Assembly (NCBI RefSeq): GCF_021310995.1 | Contig: NZ_CP054150.1 | Span: 3,072,625 to 3,136,624 of the forward strand | Direction of reading: 5' to 3' | Length of the DNA: 64,000 nt | Source: Agrobacterium vaccinii | GTDB taxonomy: Bacteria > Pseudomonadota > Alphaproteobacteria > Rhizobiales > Rhizobiaceae | Shown here: piece by piece, positions 55,538-64,000 of the stretch | Position numbering within the stretch: the first letter of the stretch is position 1 | How the letters are laid out: the number at the start of each line of letters is the position of its first letter | Program-made: the position numbers and the translations under genes | The notes under the pieces: model-generated | What the model was told of the DNA's origin: nothing | What the model saw: only the letters and a program-made list of their open reading frames with translations | Database searches by the model: none

Positions 55538-55861
55538 ATGCGCGACATCATGGGCATGATGGGCAAGGTCAAGGAAATGCAGGCCAAGATGGAGAAGATG
55601 CAGGAAGAAATTGCTGCACTTGAAATCGAAGGCAAATCCGGTGGCGGGCTTGTGACCGTCAAGATGAGCGGCAAGGGTTCGCTGCTCGGCGTGAAAATCG
55701 ATCCGTCGCTCCTCAAGGAAGACGAAGTCGAAATTCTCGAAGACTTGCTTGTGGCTGCGCATAATGATGCCAAGCAGCGCGCGGAATCCGTCACGGCTGA
55801 AAAGACACGCGACCTGACAGCCGGTCTGCCGATTCCACCCGGCATGAAGCTGCCTTTCTAG
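55538..55861 (+). CDS. ybaB: YbaB/EbfC nucleoid-associated protein
   Basis: A 107-residue small DNA-binding protein. Its helix ([32 protein letters not shown]) and the [12 protein letters not shown] strand are typical of YbaB. It binds DNA as a dimer and sits, as usual, just after dnaX. AGGAG lies before the ATG. The recR gene lies further along on the same strand, split from ybaB by a convergent MOSC gene. Confidence 0.93.
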   Translation: MRDIMGMMGKVKEMQAKMEKMQEEIAALEIEGKSGGGLVTVKMSGKGSLLGVKIDPSLLKEDEVEILEDLLVAAHNDAKQRAESVTAEKTRDLTAGLPIPPGMKLPF

Positions 55862-55867
55862 GCCATA

Positions 55868-56479
55868 TTATTCCAGCATCGCCCTGAAACGGCTAGCAAG
55901 CGGCGTGGTGAGATATGCGTCCCGCTCCGCTTGCGATAGTCGACATGGCCGGAATTTCTGAAGAACGACCGGAATTGGCAGCTGAGTGCCTCGGTAGGCG
56001 GTTAGTACCACTGTCTCATCAGCGGCCATCATCCCACCCTGCAGCACGCGACAGTAAAAGCCCGGCTGTCCCGCCTGTTTGAAGCGGGGTGCGAAATTTG
56101 GGTCACCTATGCGCGCGGTTAGCGTCGCGCAGGGAATGCGAGCCGCGGTGACTTCAAGCTTCACCTCGGCCGCCATCAACTGATCGCCCACATGCATCTT
56201 CGCGCTGTCGATGCCGTCGATGACAAGATTTTCGCCGAAGAAACCGGGCTCGATGGTGTGCCCGAGTTCGCGCGACCAGAAATCGAGATCGGCAGAGCCC
56301 ATTACGTAAACGGCCTGATCCGGGCCACCATGATGTTTCCTGTTGCAGACGGCGTCGCTGACGATTCCCTGCTGGTCGATGAGGACAGGACCTTGAACGG
56401 GATGTTTGAAAATTCCGGTCTTCGACGTCTTGCCGGGCAGAAGTTTCGCATCGGCCCGGCAGATTGCGCGTATTTTCAT
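55868..56479 (-). CDS. MOSC domain protein
   Basis: A 203-residue MOSC domain protein, of the family related to molybdenum cofactor sulfurase C-termini. It has the conserved cysteine in AARIPCATLTARIG, plus the HGGPDQAVYVM and PGFFGENLVIDG segments. Some members reduce N-hydroxylated compounds using molybdenum cofactor; the role here is not known. The ATG at 56479 is chosen since upstream in-frame codons overlap the recR start. It is inserted between ybaB and recR and faces them. Confidence 0.85.
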   Translation of the reverse strand: MKIRAICRADAKLLPGKTSKTGIFKHPVQGPVLIDQQGIVSDAVCNRKHHGGPDQAVYVMGSADLDFWSRELGHTIEPGFFGENLVIDGIDSAKMHVGDQLMAAEVKLEVTAARIPCATLTARIGDPNFAPRFKQAGQPGFYCRVLQGGMMAADETVVLTAYRGTQLPIPVVLQKFRPCRLSQAERDAYLTTPLASRFRAMLE

Positions 56480-56534
56480 ATGATGCTGTCCGCTTGTGAT
56501 TCCCGTTATGACATTTATGCAGTAGAAAGCGCCC

Positions 56535-57140
56535 ATGGCAAAACGAGTCACCGGTCCTGAAATCGAAAAACTCATCCAGCTTCTGGCAAAAGTGCCCGGG
56601 CTTGGTCCGCGTTCGGCGCGCCGCGCGGCTCTTCATCTGATCAAAAAGAAAGAGCAATTGCTGGGGCCCCTCGGGCATGCCATGGGCGAAGCCTATGACA
56701 AGGTGAAAATCTGCTCCTGCTGCGGCAATGTCGATACGATGGACCCGTGCACTGTCTGCACCGATGAACGTCGCGATCAGACGGTGATCATCGTGGTGGA
56801 AGATGTCGCCGATCTCTGGGCGCTGGAGCGGGCTGCGGCCATGAACACCGCCTACCACGTGCTGGGCGGCACGCTGTCGCCGCTGGACGGCGTCGGGCCG
56901 GAAGACCTGAACATCAAGGGTCTGATCGACCGCGTCAGTGCAGGTGGCATTCGCGAACTCATCATCGCCGTCAACGCGACCGTCGAGGGACAGGCGACGG
57001 CCCACTATATCACCGACAGGCTGACCGGCCTCGATGTGAAAATTACCCGACTTGCGCACGGCGTGCCGGTCGGAGGCGAACTCGACTATCTCGACGAGGG
57101 GACGCTGACGGCAGCGTTGCGCGCACGAACAGCGATCTAG
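56535..57140 (+). CDS. recR: Recombination protein RecR
   Basis: A 201-residue DNA-binding ring protein that works with RecF and RecO in gap repair. The N-terminal helix-hairpin-helix ([15 protein letters not shown]), a C4 zinc site ([16 protein letters not shown]) and the Toprim domain ([14 protein letters not shown], then [10 protein letters not shown]) are all present. It lies in the dnaX-ybaB-recR cluster, interrupted by the MOSC gene on the opposite strand. Confidence 0.96.
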   Translation: MAKRVTGPEIEKLIQLLAKVPGLGPRSARRAALHLIKKKEQLLGPLGHAMGEAYDKVKICSCCGNVDTMDPCTVCTDERRDQTVIIVVEDVADLWALERAAAMNTAYHVLGGTLSPLDGVGPEDLNIKGLIDRVSAGGIRELIIAVNATVEGQATAHYITDRLTGLDVKITRLAHGVPVGGELDYLDEGTLTAALRARTAI

Positions 57141-57201
57141 GTCGGATAGAATCTGGTCTTGTCCTCAAGGCCACATATGCACTTCAAAAAAGGGAAGCTC
57201 C

Positions 57202-58467
57202 ATGCCCTCCAAATTGTTCGGTCTCGCATTCGCTGCGGTCATGACGTTGATGTCGAGCAGCGCGGCCTTCGCGCAATCGACCCCCACGGGTGCAGCCGCA
57301 GCCAGATATGACGCCGAATTCAATAGTTGGCTGAAGAAAGAAATCTGGCCGGAAGCGCGCAGGGCAGGCATCTCGCAAAAGACGATAGAGACGACGCTGA
57401 GCGGCCTTACCATCAACTGGAAGCTCCCAGACCTCATCATACCCGGCCAGAAGCCACCGAAGGAGCAGGCACAAAGCCAGGCGGAATTTTCTTCTCCGGG
57501 CGCCTATTTTTCGGAGCAGCGCTTGCAGGGCCTTGCCGCAACGGGACGTTCGCTCGCCGCCACCCATTCCGCGACCCTCAAGCGCATCGAAGCCACTTAC
57601 GGTGTTCCCGGCAATGTCCTCATTGCCGTTTGGGGCCGCGAATCAGGCTTCGGGCGCGCGAAATTGCCGAATGCCGTGATCGACGTTCTGGCAACCAAGG
57701 CCTATACCTCGACGCGGAAAGACCTGTTCCGCACAGAGCTGATCGATGCGCTGAAGATCGTCGATAGCGGCGATATCTCCGCATCGAAAATGATGGGCTC
57801 CTGGGCAGGTGCGCTCGGTCAGCCGCAATTCATGCCATCGAGCTATCTGAAATATGCCGTCGATTTCGACGGCGACGGCCATCGCGATATCTGGAATTCC
57901 GTGCCGGACGCGCTGGCTTCCATCGCCAACTATCTGTCGAAACGCGGCTGGCAGCGCAATCGCGACTGGGGCTTTGAGGTTTCCATACCGGACAACGTAT
58001 CCTGCGCGCAGGAAGGGCCTGATCTGGCACGCCCGGTCGCGGATTGGGCCAAGATGGGCATCACGCGCATCTCGGGAAAAGGCTTTCCGTCCAACGATTT
58101 GAGTGCGGATGGAATGATGCTCGTTCCCGCCGGTCGAAACGGCCCGGAATTTGTCGTGACGCCGAATTTCTATGTGATCAAGGAGTATAACAACTCCGAT
58201 CTCTACGCGCTTTTTATCGGCAATCTCGCAGATCGCATCGCCTATAATGCCGGGCCCTTCCAGGCCAAGTGGGGCGATGTCGGCTCCATGCTGCGCTCCG
58301 ATGTGCTCTCCATGCAAAAGGCACTCGTTGCCAAGGGCTACGATGTGGGCAAGGCTGACGGACTGGCTGGCTTTAAAACGCGGCGATCGATCGGCGACTG
58401 GCAGTCCAAGAACGGAATGCGTCCAACCTGCTTTCCCGATGCGTCCCTCAAAGCCAAGCTGAGATAG
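57202..58467 (+). CDS. Lytic murein transglycosylase (MltB-like) with peptidoglycan-binding domain
   Basis: A 421-residue periplasmic enzyme that cleaves glycan strands to make 1,6-anhydro muropeptides. A signal peptide ends at about residue 25 (AAFAQ), then the SLT domain with catalytic Glu in WGRESGFGR and the GALGQPQFMPSSYLKYAVDFDGDG motif, and a C-terminal PG_binding_1 domain (QKALVAKGYDVGKADGLAG). Good match to the MltB/SLT_2 family; the protein lacks a lipobox, so it is soluble. Confidence 0.92.
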   Translation: MPSKLFGLAFAAVMTLMSSSAAFAQSTPTGAAAARYDAEFNSWLKKEIWPEARRAGISQKTIETTLSGLTINWKLPDLIIPGQKPPKEQAQSQAEFSSPGAYFSEQRLQGLAATGRSLAATHSATLKRIEATYGVPGNVLIAVWGRESGFGRAKLPNAVIDVLATKAYTSTRKDLFRTELIDALKIVDSGDISASKMMGSWAGALGQPQFMPSSYLKYAVDFDGDGHRDIWNSVPDALASIANYLSKRGWQRNRDWGFEVSIPDNVSCAQEGPDLARPVADWAKMGITRISGKGFPSNDLSADGMMLVPAGRNGPEFVVTPNFYVIKEYNNSDLYALFIGNLADRIAYNAGPFQAKWGDVGSMLRSDVLSMQKALVAKGYDVGKADGLAGFKTRRSIGDWQSKNGMRPTCFPDASLKAKLR

Positions 58468-58489
58468 GCGCCAGAATAACTCCGCTGCC

Positions 58490-60064
58490 TCAGCTTATTC
58501 TGACGGCGATATAGATCAGCACCAGCGCTATCACCCAAAGGGCAATTCGGCCCCAACGGGTGTGGCGCGCTTCTGCCTTGCCGATTGCCTCGGCAGTCCG
58601 CTCATCGAAGCGAAGACCGTGCTCGCTCATATACATCAGGTCGGAATGCAGCTTTTCAGTCTTGGCGGCGATTTCAGGCGCGGCTTCGGCTAGCTTCATG
58701 GCCGCTTTCAGGCCATCCTTGATGTCGGTGACAACGCGTTTGGGGCCGAGATTGTCGCGTATCCAGCTGCTGACGACAGGGTCAGCGGCTTTCCACATGT
58801 TGAAGCGTGGATTGAGCATGCGCGATACGCCTTCGACCACCACCATCGTCTTTTGCAGCATGACGAGTTCAGGGCGCGTTTCCATGTCGAACAGTTCGGT
58901 GACTTCAAACAAAAGCGTCAGCAATTTGCCCATGGAGATCGTTTCCGCAGGCTGCCCGTGAATGGGCTCACCAATGGCGCGGATGGCCTGGGCAAAGCTG
59001 GCAATATCGTGATGACCGGGCACATAACCGGCCTCGAAATGGACCTCTGCGACGCGCATGTAATCGCGGGTGATGAAGCCATAGAGGATTTCGGCTAGGA
59101 ACCGCCGTTCCTTTTTGCCGAGACGCCCGGCAATGCCCATATCGACAGCGACGATCATGCCCTTCGGGTCAACGAAAAGGTTGCCCGGATGCATGTCGGC
59201 GTGGAAAAAACCGTCCCGCAATGTGTGGCGCAGGAACGACTGGATGAGTGTGTCGGCCAATGCGTTGAGATCGTGACCGGCTGCCTTCAGGCCTTCGACG
59301 TCAGACATCTTGACGCCGTCGATCCACTCCATGGTGACGACATCACGGCCCGTGCGTTCCCAATCGACTTCGGGCACGCGAAAGCCTGGGTCGCCTTTGG
59401 TATTTTCGGCGATCTCGGAAAGCGCTGCCGCTTCCAGCCGCAAATCCATTTCGATCTTGGTCGTCTGTTCCAGCGCGCGTGTGACTTCCACCGGGCGTAA
59501 GCGACGTGCCGAACGCACGAAGCGCTGTTGCAGATCGGCAATCAGATACATGGCTTCCAGATCGTTCTGGAAGCGCTGGCGCACACCCGGGCGGATGACC
59601 TTCACGGCGACCTTCTTTTGCCCCGATGGCGTGCGCACCATGGCAGGGTGGACCTGTGCAATGGATGCTGCGGCAATCGGGTCGTTGAACTCCAGAAAGA
59701 GCTCGCTGACGGGACGCCCCAGAGAGCCCTCGATATTGGCCTTTGCCGCGGCATTGGGGAAGAACGCCATGCGGTCCTGAAGTCTGGACAGATCGTCTGC
59801 GAAGTCGGCCCCGACGACATCGGGGCGGGTGGCCAGAAACTGGCCCATTTTCACATAGGATGGACCCAGGCGCTCCACCGCTGTCGCCAAGCGGTCGCGC
59901 CTGTCTGCATGTTTCGCGCGGTTACGGGCGAAAGGCTTCAGCAAGGCTTTCGCGAATTTTGCCGTCTGCGGCAGGTCTTCCGATGGCAGTGCCAGCACCA
60001 CGCCCTCGCGCACGAGGACCCAGCCAACCTTTGCGAGGCGGTAATATGCGCCAGGAGTGCTCAT
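58490..60064 (-). CDS. ubiB: Ubiquinone biosynthesis regulatory protein UbiB
   Basis: A 524-residue ABC1/ADCK-type atypical kinase needed for ubiquinone synthesis. The KxGQ motif (KMGQFLATRPDVVG), Ala-rich nucleotide loop (AAASIAQVH), a DMHPGNLFVD catalytic loop and the VDMGIAGRL segment are present, and a membrane helix ends the protein. The start at 60064 is used; the frame is open 23 codons upstream but that part does not match. It follows ubiE with a 37-base gap, so they form an operon. Confidence 0.93.
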   Translation of the reverse strand: MSTPGAYYRLAKVGWVLVREGVVLALPSEDLPQTAKFAKALLKPFARNRAKHADRRDRLATAVERLGPSYVKMGQFLATRPDVVGADFADDLSRLQDRMAFFPNAAAKANIEGSLGRPVSELFLEFNDPIAAASIAQVHPAMVRTPSGQKKVAVKVIRPGVRQRFQNDLEAMYLIADLQQRFVRSARRLRPVEVTRALEQTTKIEMDLRLEAAALSEIAENTKGDPGFRVPEVDWERTGRDVVTMEWIDGVKMSDVEGLKAAGHDLNALADTLIQSFLRHTLRDGFFHADMHPGNLFVDPKGMIVAVDMGIAGRLGKKERRFLAEILYGFITRDYMRVAEVHFEAGYVPGHHDIASFAQAIRAIGEPIHGQPAETISMGKLLTLLFEVTELFDMETRPELVMLQKTMVVVEGVSRMLNPRFNMWKAADPVVSSWIRDNLGPKRVVTDIKDGLKAAMKLAEAAPEIAAKTEKLHSDLMYMSEHGLRFDERTAEAIGKAEARHTRWGRIALWVIALVLIYIAVRIS

Positions 60065-60101
60065 GCGAATGCCTTCTTCCTGCCCGTGGCTGCCATATCG
60101 A

Positions 60102-60878
60102 TCAGAGCTTCCAGCCGGAATGCAGGGCGGCAATGCCGCCGGTATAATTGGTATAGCTGACGCGTGAGAAACCGGCAGTGCGGATCATCGCTGCGAAATC
60201 TTCCTGATTGGGAAATTTGCGGATCGATTCCACCAGATACTGATAGGGCTCGGCATCGCCGGTGATCATCTTTCCAAACTTCGGAATAGCGTTGAACGAC
60301 CAAGCGTCATAGACCTTGTCGAGAAGTGGCATATCGACTTCGGAAAATTCCAGCACGAGAAGACGGCCACCGCGCTTCAACACCCGGTGCGCTTCTTTCA
60401 GCGCCACATCGATGCGCGGCACGTTGCGGATGCCAAAGGCTACCGTGTAAGCGTCGAAGCTATTGGCCTCGAACGGCAATTCCTCGGCATTGGCTTCCAC
60501 GAAGGTCAGATTGTCGGAAAGTTTCTTCTTCGCCGCCCTCTCTTCGCCCACGGCCAGCATCGAGCCGTTGATATCGAGAACGGTGGAATGCGCCAGGCGA
60601 TTGGAAGCTTCGATGATGCGAAACGCGATATCGCCCGTGCCGCCGGCTACATCCAGTGTCTTATAGGAGGAGTCCTTGCGCGGATTGAGCGACGAGATCA
60701 TCGCATCCTTCCAAACCCGGTGCATGCCAGCCGACATGACGTCGTTCATGATATCGTAGCGCTTGGCGACCTTATGGAAGACCTCGTTGACCATTTCCTG
60801 CTTCTGGCCTTCATCCACCTTGTGGAAGCCATAGGAGGTTTCCATGCCGCCTTGAGCGGTGGTGCGGGCTTCGGTCAT
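60102..60878 (-). CDS. ubiE: Ubiquinone/menaquinone methyltransferase UbiE
   Basis: Uses SAM to methylate the benzoquinol ring C-2 in ubiquinone synthesis. The 258-residue protein has the family start [13 protein letters not shown], the SAM motif [14 protein letters not shown] and the [32 protein letters not shown] segment. It is the first gene of the ubiE-ubiB pair and diverges from mutM. Confidence 0.96.
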   Translation of the reverse strand: MTEARTTAQGGMETSYGFHKVDEGQKQEMVNEVFHKVAKRYDIMNDVMSAGMHRVWKDAMISSLNPRKDSSYKTLDVAGGTGDIAFRIIEASNRLAHSTVLDINGSMLAVGEERAAKKKLSDNLTFVEANAEELPFEANSFDAYTVAFGIRNVPRIDVALKEAHRVLKRGGRLLVLEFSEVDMPLLDKVYDAWSFNAIPKFGKMITGDAEPYQYLVESIRKFPNQEDFAAMIRTAGFSRVSYTNYTGGIAALHSGWKL

Positions 60879-61024
60879 GAGCGGTCTCCATGTATTATTG
60901 CGGTGCGGACCATAGCGGAAACAGGATTACGAAGCTATCTGTTGCGACAGCAACTGCCTGCGACATGTATGCCCGCAGGCAGGAGATCACAAGACCGTTG
61001 CGGTAAACATGTGGGATAAACTCC

Positions 61025-61912
61025 ATGCCAGAATTGCCCGAAGTTGAAACCGTCCGACGCGGCCTTGCGCCCACCATGGAAGGTGCGCTCATCGAAAAAC
61101 TGGCGCTCGGCCGTCCCGATTTACGCTTTCCCTTCCCTGAGGGGTTTGCGGATCTGGTGGATGGAAAGCGTGTCATTTCGCTGGGCAGACGGGCGAAATA
61201 TCTGCTGATAGAGCTGGAGGGCGGGCTGACCATCGTCTCGCATCTGGGCATGTCCGGTTCGTTTCGCATAGAAGATGAGGGCACGGACACGCCCGGTGTG
61301 TTTCACCATGCCCGCTCGAAGGATGGCAAGCACGACCATGTGACCTTTCATCTGCGGCTGGGCGACCGTGCAGTGCGCGTCATCTATAATGACCCGCGCC
61401 GCTTCGGCTTCATGCATCTGGTGGAGCGCTCCAGTATCGATCTCTATCCGGCCTTCATCGATCTTGGCCCGGAACCGACCGGCAATACACTCAGCGCGGA
61501 CTATCTCGCAGCCCGCTTTTCCGGCAAGGCCCAGCCGCTCAAAAGCACGTTGCTGGATCAGAAGATCATTGCAGGGCTTGGCAATATCTATGTGTGCGAA
61601 GCTTTGTGGCGTGCCAATCTCTCGCCCTTGCGGGCCGCGGGTAAACTGGTGACAAAGACCGGCAAGCCACGTGCGCAGTTGACGGTGCTGACCGAGAAAA
61701 TCCGGGATGTGATTGCCGACGCGATAGCGGCGGGCGGGTCATCCCTTCGCGACCACATTCAAACCGATGGTACACTGGGCTACTTTCAGCACTCTTTTTC
61801 GGTTTACGACCGCCAGGGTCATGCTTGCCCCACACCCGGTTGCGGGGGTACGGTCGAACGTATCGTACAGGCGGGGCGCTCCACCTTTTACTGCGCCGCC
61901 TGCCAGAAGTAA
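61025..61912 (+). CDS. mutM: Formamidopyrimidine-DNA glycosylase
   Basis: Removes 8-oxoguanine and formamidopyrimidines from DNA. The 295-residue protein starts with PELPEVE (the proline is the catalytic nucleophile after Met removal), has the [18 protein letters not shown] helix-two-turn-helix and a C-terminal zinc finger (CPTPGCGG...FYCAACQK). Divergent from ubiE and followed 18 bases later by the enoyl-CoA hydratase gene. Confidence 0.96.
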   Translation: MPELPEVETVRRGLAPTMEGALIEKLALGRPDLRFPFPEGFADLVDGKRVISLGRRAKYLLIELEGGLTIVSHLGMSGSFRIEDEGTDTPGVFHHARSKDGKHDHVTFHLRLGDRAVRVIYNDPRRFGFMHLVERSSIDLYPAFIDLGPEPTGNTLSADYLAARFSGKAQPLKSTLLDQKIIAGLGNIYVCEALWRANLSPLRAAGKLVTKTGKPRAQLTVLTEKIRDVIADAIAAGGSSLRDHIQTDGTLGYFQHSFSVYDRQGHACPTPGCGGTVERIVQAGRSTFYCAACQK

Positions 61913-61930
61913 CGGGAGAGGACGAATCCG

Positions 61931-62704
61931 ATGGAATACGAGACCCTGATTGTCGAAAAGCGCGATGCGGTCGGCGTCATCACGCTCAACCGCCCGCAGG
62001 CTTTGAACGCGCTCAATTCTACCGTGATGAAAGAGCTGCGGCACATATTGGCGTCCTTCTCGACGGATGAGTCCATCGGCGCAATTGTCATTACCGGCTC
62101 GCCAAAGGCTTTTGCCGCAGGTGCCGATATAAAGGAGATGCAGTCTCTGGATTTCGTCGATGCCTATCTCGGTGATTTCCTCGGCGGCTGGGACGATGTG
62201 GCAGCCAGCAGAAAGCCTGTCATCGCGGCGGTCTCCGGTTTTGCCCTGGGTGGTGGATGTGAGCTTGCCATGATGTGCGATTTCATCATCGCCTCCGATA
62301 CGGCGAAGTTCGGACAGCCGGAAATCACGCTCGGCGTCATTCCCGGCATGGGCGGGTCGCAGCGCCTGACCCGCGCTGTCGGCAAGGCGAAAGCCATGGA
62401 CCTCGTTCTCACAGGTCGCAAGATGGATGCGGCAGAGGCCGAAAGGGCAGGGCTGGTGTCGCGGGTCGTCCCGCAGGAGCGCCTGCTCGATGAAGCGGTC
62501 GAGGCTGCGGGTGTGATCGCGTCGCTGTCGCGTGCGTCCGTGCTGATGGCAAAGGAAAGCGTCAACCGGTCCTTCGAAGGCTCTTTGAGCGAAGGCCTGC
62601 GCTTCGAGCGGCGCCTGTTCCAGTCTCTTTTTGCGACGGAAGATCAGAAAGAGGGTATGGCGGCTTTCATAGAGAAGAGAAAACCGGTATTCAAGAATCG
62701 CTAG
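61931..62704 (+). CDS. Enoyl-CoA hydratase
   Basis: A 257-residue crotonase-fold enzyme that hydrates enoyl-CoA in beta-oxidation. The first segment ([14 protein letters not shown]), the oxyanion-hole strand [11 protein letters not shown], and the catalytic glutamates in [22 protein letters not shown] are intact. A ribosome binding site GGAGAGG precedes the ATG. It is 18 bases after mutM on the same strand; co-transcription is likely. Confidence 0.93.
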   Translation: MEYETLIVEKRDAVGVITLNRPQALNALNSTVMKELRHILASFSTDESIGAIVITGSPKAFAAGADIKEMQSLDFVDAYLGDFLGGWDDVAASRKPVIAAVSGFALGGGCELAMMCDFIIASDTAKFGQPEITLGVIPGMGGSQRLTRAVGKAKAMDLVLTGRKMDAAEAERAGLVSRVVPQERLLDEAVEAAGVIASLSRASVLMAKESVNRSFEGSLSEGLRFERRLFQSLFATEDQKEGMAAFIEKRKPVFKNR

Positions 62705-62802
62705 GGCAATCCCATGCGTGGAATGGGCCGAAAGCTTCATGTGTTTTCGGCTCAAGAGGCGCCAAGGATTCGAAATATCAGCGTTTTTGCTGAAAATGCG
62801 CG

Positions 62803-62830
62803 TTGACGGGCAGCCGCTTTAGGGCTATAT
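62803..62830 (+). promoter_or_regulatory. Promoter of rpsT
   Basis: TTGACG (62803-62808) and CTATAT (62825-62830) are 16 bases apart, a strong match to the housekeeping alphaproteobacterial promoter. Transcription would start near 62837, leaving a leader of about 120 bases before rpsT. Confidence 0.7.
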
Positions 62831-62958
62831 GCCCGCCCACGGTTAGGAAAAGCCACCCGGCTTGTTCCAATTACTCCCGCACTCTTTGGAACGTGAGGTC
62901 TTCGACAGACCTGATCCTGTGGTTGCGGATTTTGGTTTGAATTCGAAGAGAGGCATAC

Positions 62959-63225
62959 ATGGCCAATACAACTTCGGCGAAAAAGGCGACTCGCAAGATC
63001 GCTCGCCGTACTGAAGTCAACAAGGCTCGCCGTTCGCGCGTTCGTGGTTTCATCCGCAAGGTTGAAGAAGCCATCGCATCGGGCGATCTTTCAGTGGCAA
63101 CTGAAGCCCTGAAGGTAGCCCAGCCTGAGATCCAGCGCGCTGCAACGCGCGGTGTTCTGCATGGCAACACGGCATCGCGTAAAGTGTCCCGTCTTGCTCA
63201 GCGCGTGAAGGCACTTTCAGCCTAA
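62959..63225 (+). CDS. rpsT: 30S ribosomal protein S20
   Basis: An 88-residue basic helical protein that binds 16S rRNA. The sequence [34 protein letters not shown] and the C-terminal helix ending [12 protein letters not shown] are typical. GAGAGG lies before the ATG. The strong upstream promoter and downstream terminator make it a single-gene unit. In this group dnaA usually follows it. Confidence 0.97.
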   Translation: MANTTSAKKATRKIARRTEVNKARRSRVRGFIRKVEEAIASGDLSVATEALKVAQPEIQRAATRGVLHGNTASRKVSRLAQRVKALSA

Positions 63226-63250
63226 TCCGGCTAATCCAAATTTATTATAA

Positions 63251-63279
63251 AAAGCCTGGTCTTCGGACCGGGCTTTTTT
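63251..63279 (+). terminator. Terminator of rpsT
   Basis: An 11-bp stem (63251-63261 with 63266-63276, one G-U) with a TTCG tetraloop and a run of six Ts. It lies 25 bases after the rpsT stop. Confidence 0.9.
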
Positions 63280-64000
63280 CGTTTCTAACGACTTGTTAAT
63301 ATGTCTCCTGTCAGCATGACACTTCTGCGTCAATGAGGTGACGGAAAAATACATTTAAAATCAATGGCTTGCGAGAGGTCTCTGAATCGGGCGCCACTTT
63401 ACGTAGCGGAAGGCTACACTAAGTTAGAGTCAAGAGAATTTTTATTTTTCCCTCAAATCGCCCTTTGAAAAAGTCGAGAAATTGAATCTCATTGATTCAT
63501 AAGAGATTCTCCAGACGGCCCTTCAAACGATGCAAAACGGCCCCAGTGAGTCAATGGCCGATCTTCGGTTTGGCCGAAAAATCGCCATTGATCTCCACCC
63601 CTGATCCTGCCTAAATGCATCTCGACAAGGGGCAAGGATTTCTATCCACAAGCTATCTCGATCCTTGAGTATCGAAGGCACATGCTTCTTGCGGACGAAT
63701 TCTGTTCGAGTTCGTTTTTTCAAGTATTGGGGTCGGTTTGGTCGTAATCCATACGGTTGCGAAAAAGCGAAGCTGTGTCCTGATGATCGTATGTTTAGGT
63801 TGTGTTGTGGGAGTAGTTGTTGAGTAATCGCAGACCTCTCCATGATGAAGAGGGAAGTGGGATAACCGGCTCGCGGTGATACAAAAGACTCAAAGGACAT
63901 GCTTACGAGGGGGATGTCTGGAGAGAAAGAATAAACGAGGGGTATCCCTGATGAACGTTGGTTCGTCGGGCTATGATTGGCAATTTTGAAAGGCGGCAAT
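63280..64000. promoter_or_regulatory. GANTC-rich gene-free region, probably upstream of dnaA
   Basis: No credible gene is seen in the last 720 bases. The stretch is AT-richer than its neighbours. GANTC sites (the CcrM methylation target) lie at 63384, 63427, 63484, 63494, 63505, 63548 and 63887, with three inside 26 bases. A DnaA-box-like CTATCCACA is at 63642-63650. In Rhizobiaceae dnaA follows rpsT, so this is likely its long promoter and leader, but dnaA itself lies outside the window. Confidence 0.5.

Noticed and set aside
63523..63999. Open frame of 158 codons on the minus strand at the right edge
   Set aside because: No family recognised, unusual amino-acid make-up, and it lies in the AT-rich region with GANTC sites expected upstream of dnaA.
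1..64000. tRNA genes, CRISPR arrays, insertion sequences, prophage
   Set aside because: None recognised by eye: no T-loop plus acceptor stems, no regular spacer repeats, no transposase or integrase.

Overview
The window looks like chromosomal housekeeping DNA from a member of the Rhizobiaceae, most likely the Agrobacterium/Rhizobium group. Supporting signs are the GC-rich coding bias, a FrcA-FrcK type fructose uptake end, a YlxR plus L7Ae-like protein inside the rimP-nusA-infB operon, alphaproteobacterial promoter, CtrA and Pho motifs, a RIME-like palindromic repeat and small RNAs with CCUCCUCCC loops. The gene calls come from reading motifs and were not checked against a database.

Layout. 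0-8.5 kb: the end of a sugar ABC importer with its kinase, recF, a moeB-like gene with a GNAT gene, a 2-hydroxyacid dehydrogenase, an SH3 protein, an adenosine-kinase-like PfkB protein, an AEC permease behind a Pho box and a short terminated leader, and an RsmC-like methyltransferase. 8.5-18.9 kb: a minus-strand block for translation and RNA metabolism (rimP, nusA, ylxR-like, infB, rbfA, truB, rpsO, pnp). 19-27.2 kb: an MFS exporter, a hybrid PAS histidine kinase, a MacB-like ABC pair with a His-rich permease and a secreted partner, and a PhoB-type alkaline phosphatase. 27.5-32.2 kb: dnaK-dnaJ with a heat-shock type promoter, a LysE exporter, a DUF924 protein and slyX. 32.2-38.7 kb: a tripartite tricarboxylate transporter (tctCBA) beside a DctB/DctD-like two-component system, with a repeated operator between the two. 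38.7-46.6 kb: rpmF, a 2H phosphoesterase, polA, a MarR regulator, an M20 peptidase, a cold-shock gene, and two probable small RNAs with anti-Shine-Dalgarno loops. 46.6-64 kb: ybaK, a class A penicillin-binding protein, cytochrome c, kdsB, pheA, nudC, a HIT gene, SRP RNA, dnaX-ybaB-recR, a MOSC protein, a lytic transglycosylase, ubiB-ubiE, mutM, an enoyl-CoA hydratase, rpsT, and the GANTC-rich region where dnaA usually follows.

How it fits together. Most genes are core functions: DNA replication and repair (recF, polA, dnaX, recR, mutM), ribosome function (rpsO, rpmF, rpsT, infB, rbfA, rimP, truB, ffs), chaperones, cell wall and quinone synthesis. No insertion sequence, phage, CRISPR array or tRNA gene was seen. 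The novelty lies between genes: two three-hairpin RNAs with C-rich loops (about 43.3 and 46.4 kb), a Pho-box promoter driving a short terminated RNA (6.36-6.47 kb), two candidate CtrA sites (45.7 and 47.1 kb), an operator pair before tctC, and a terminator in the rimP leader.
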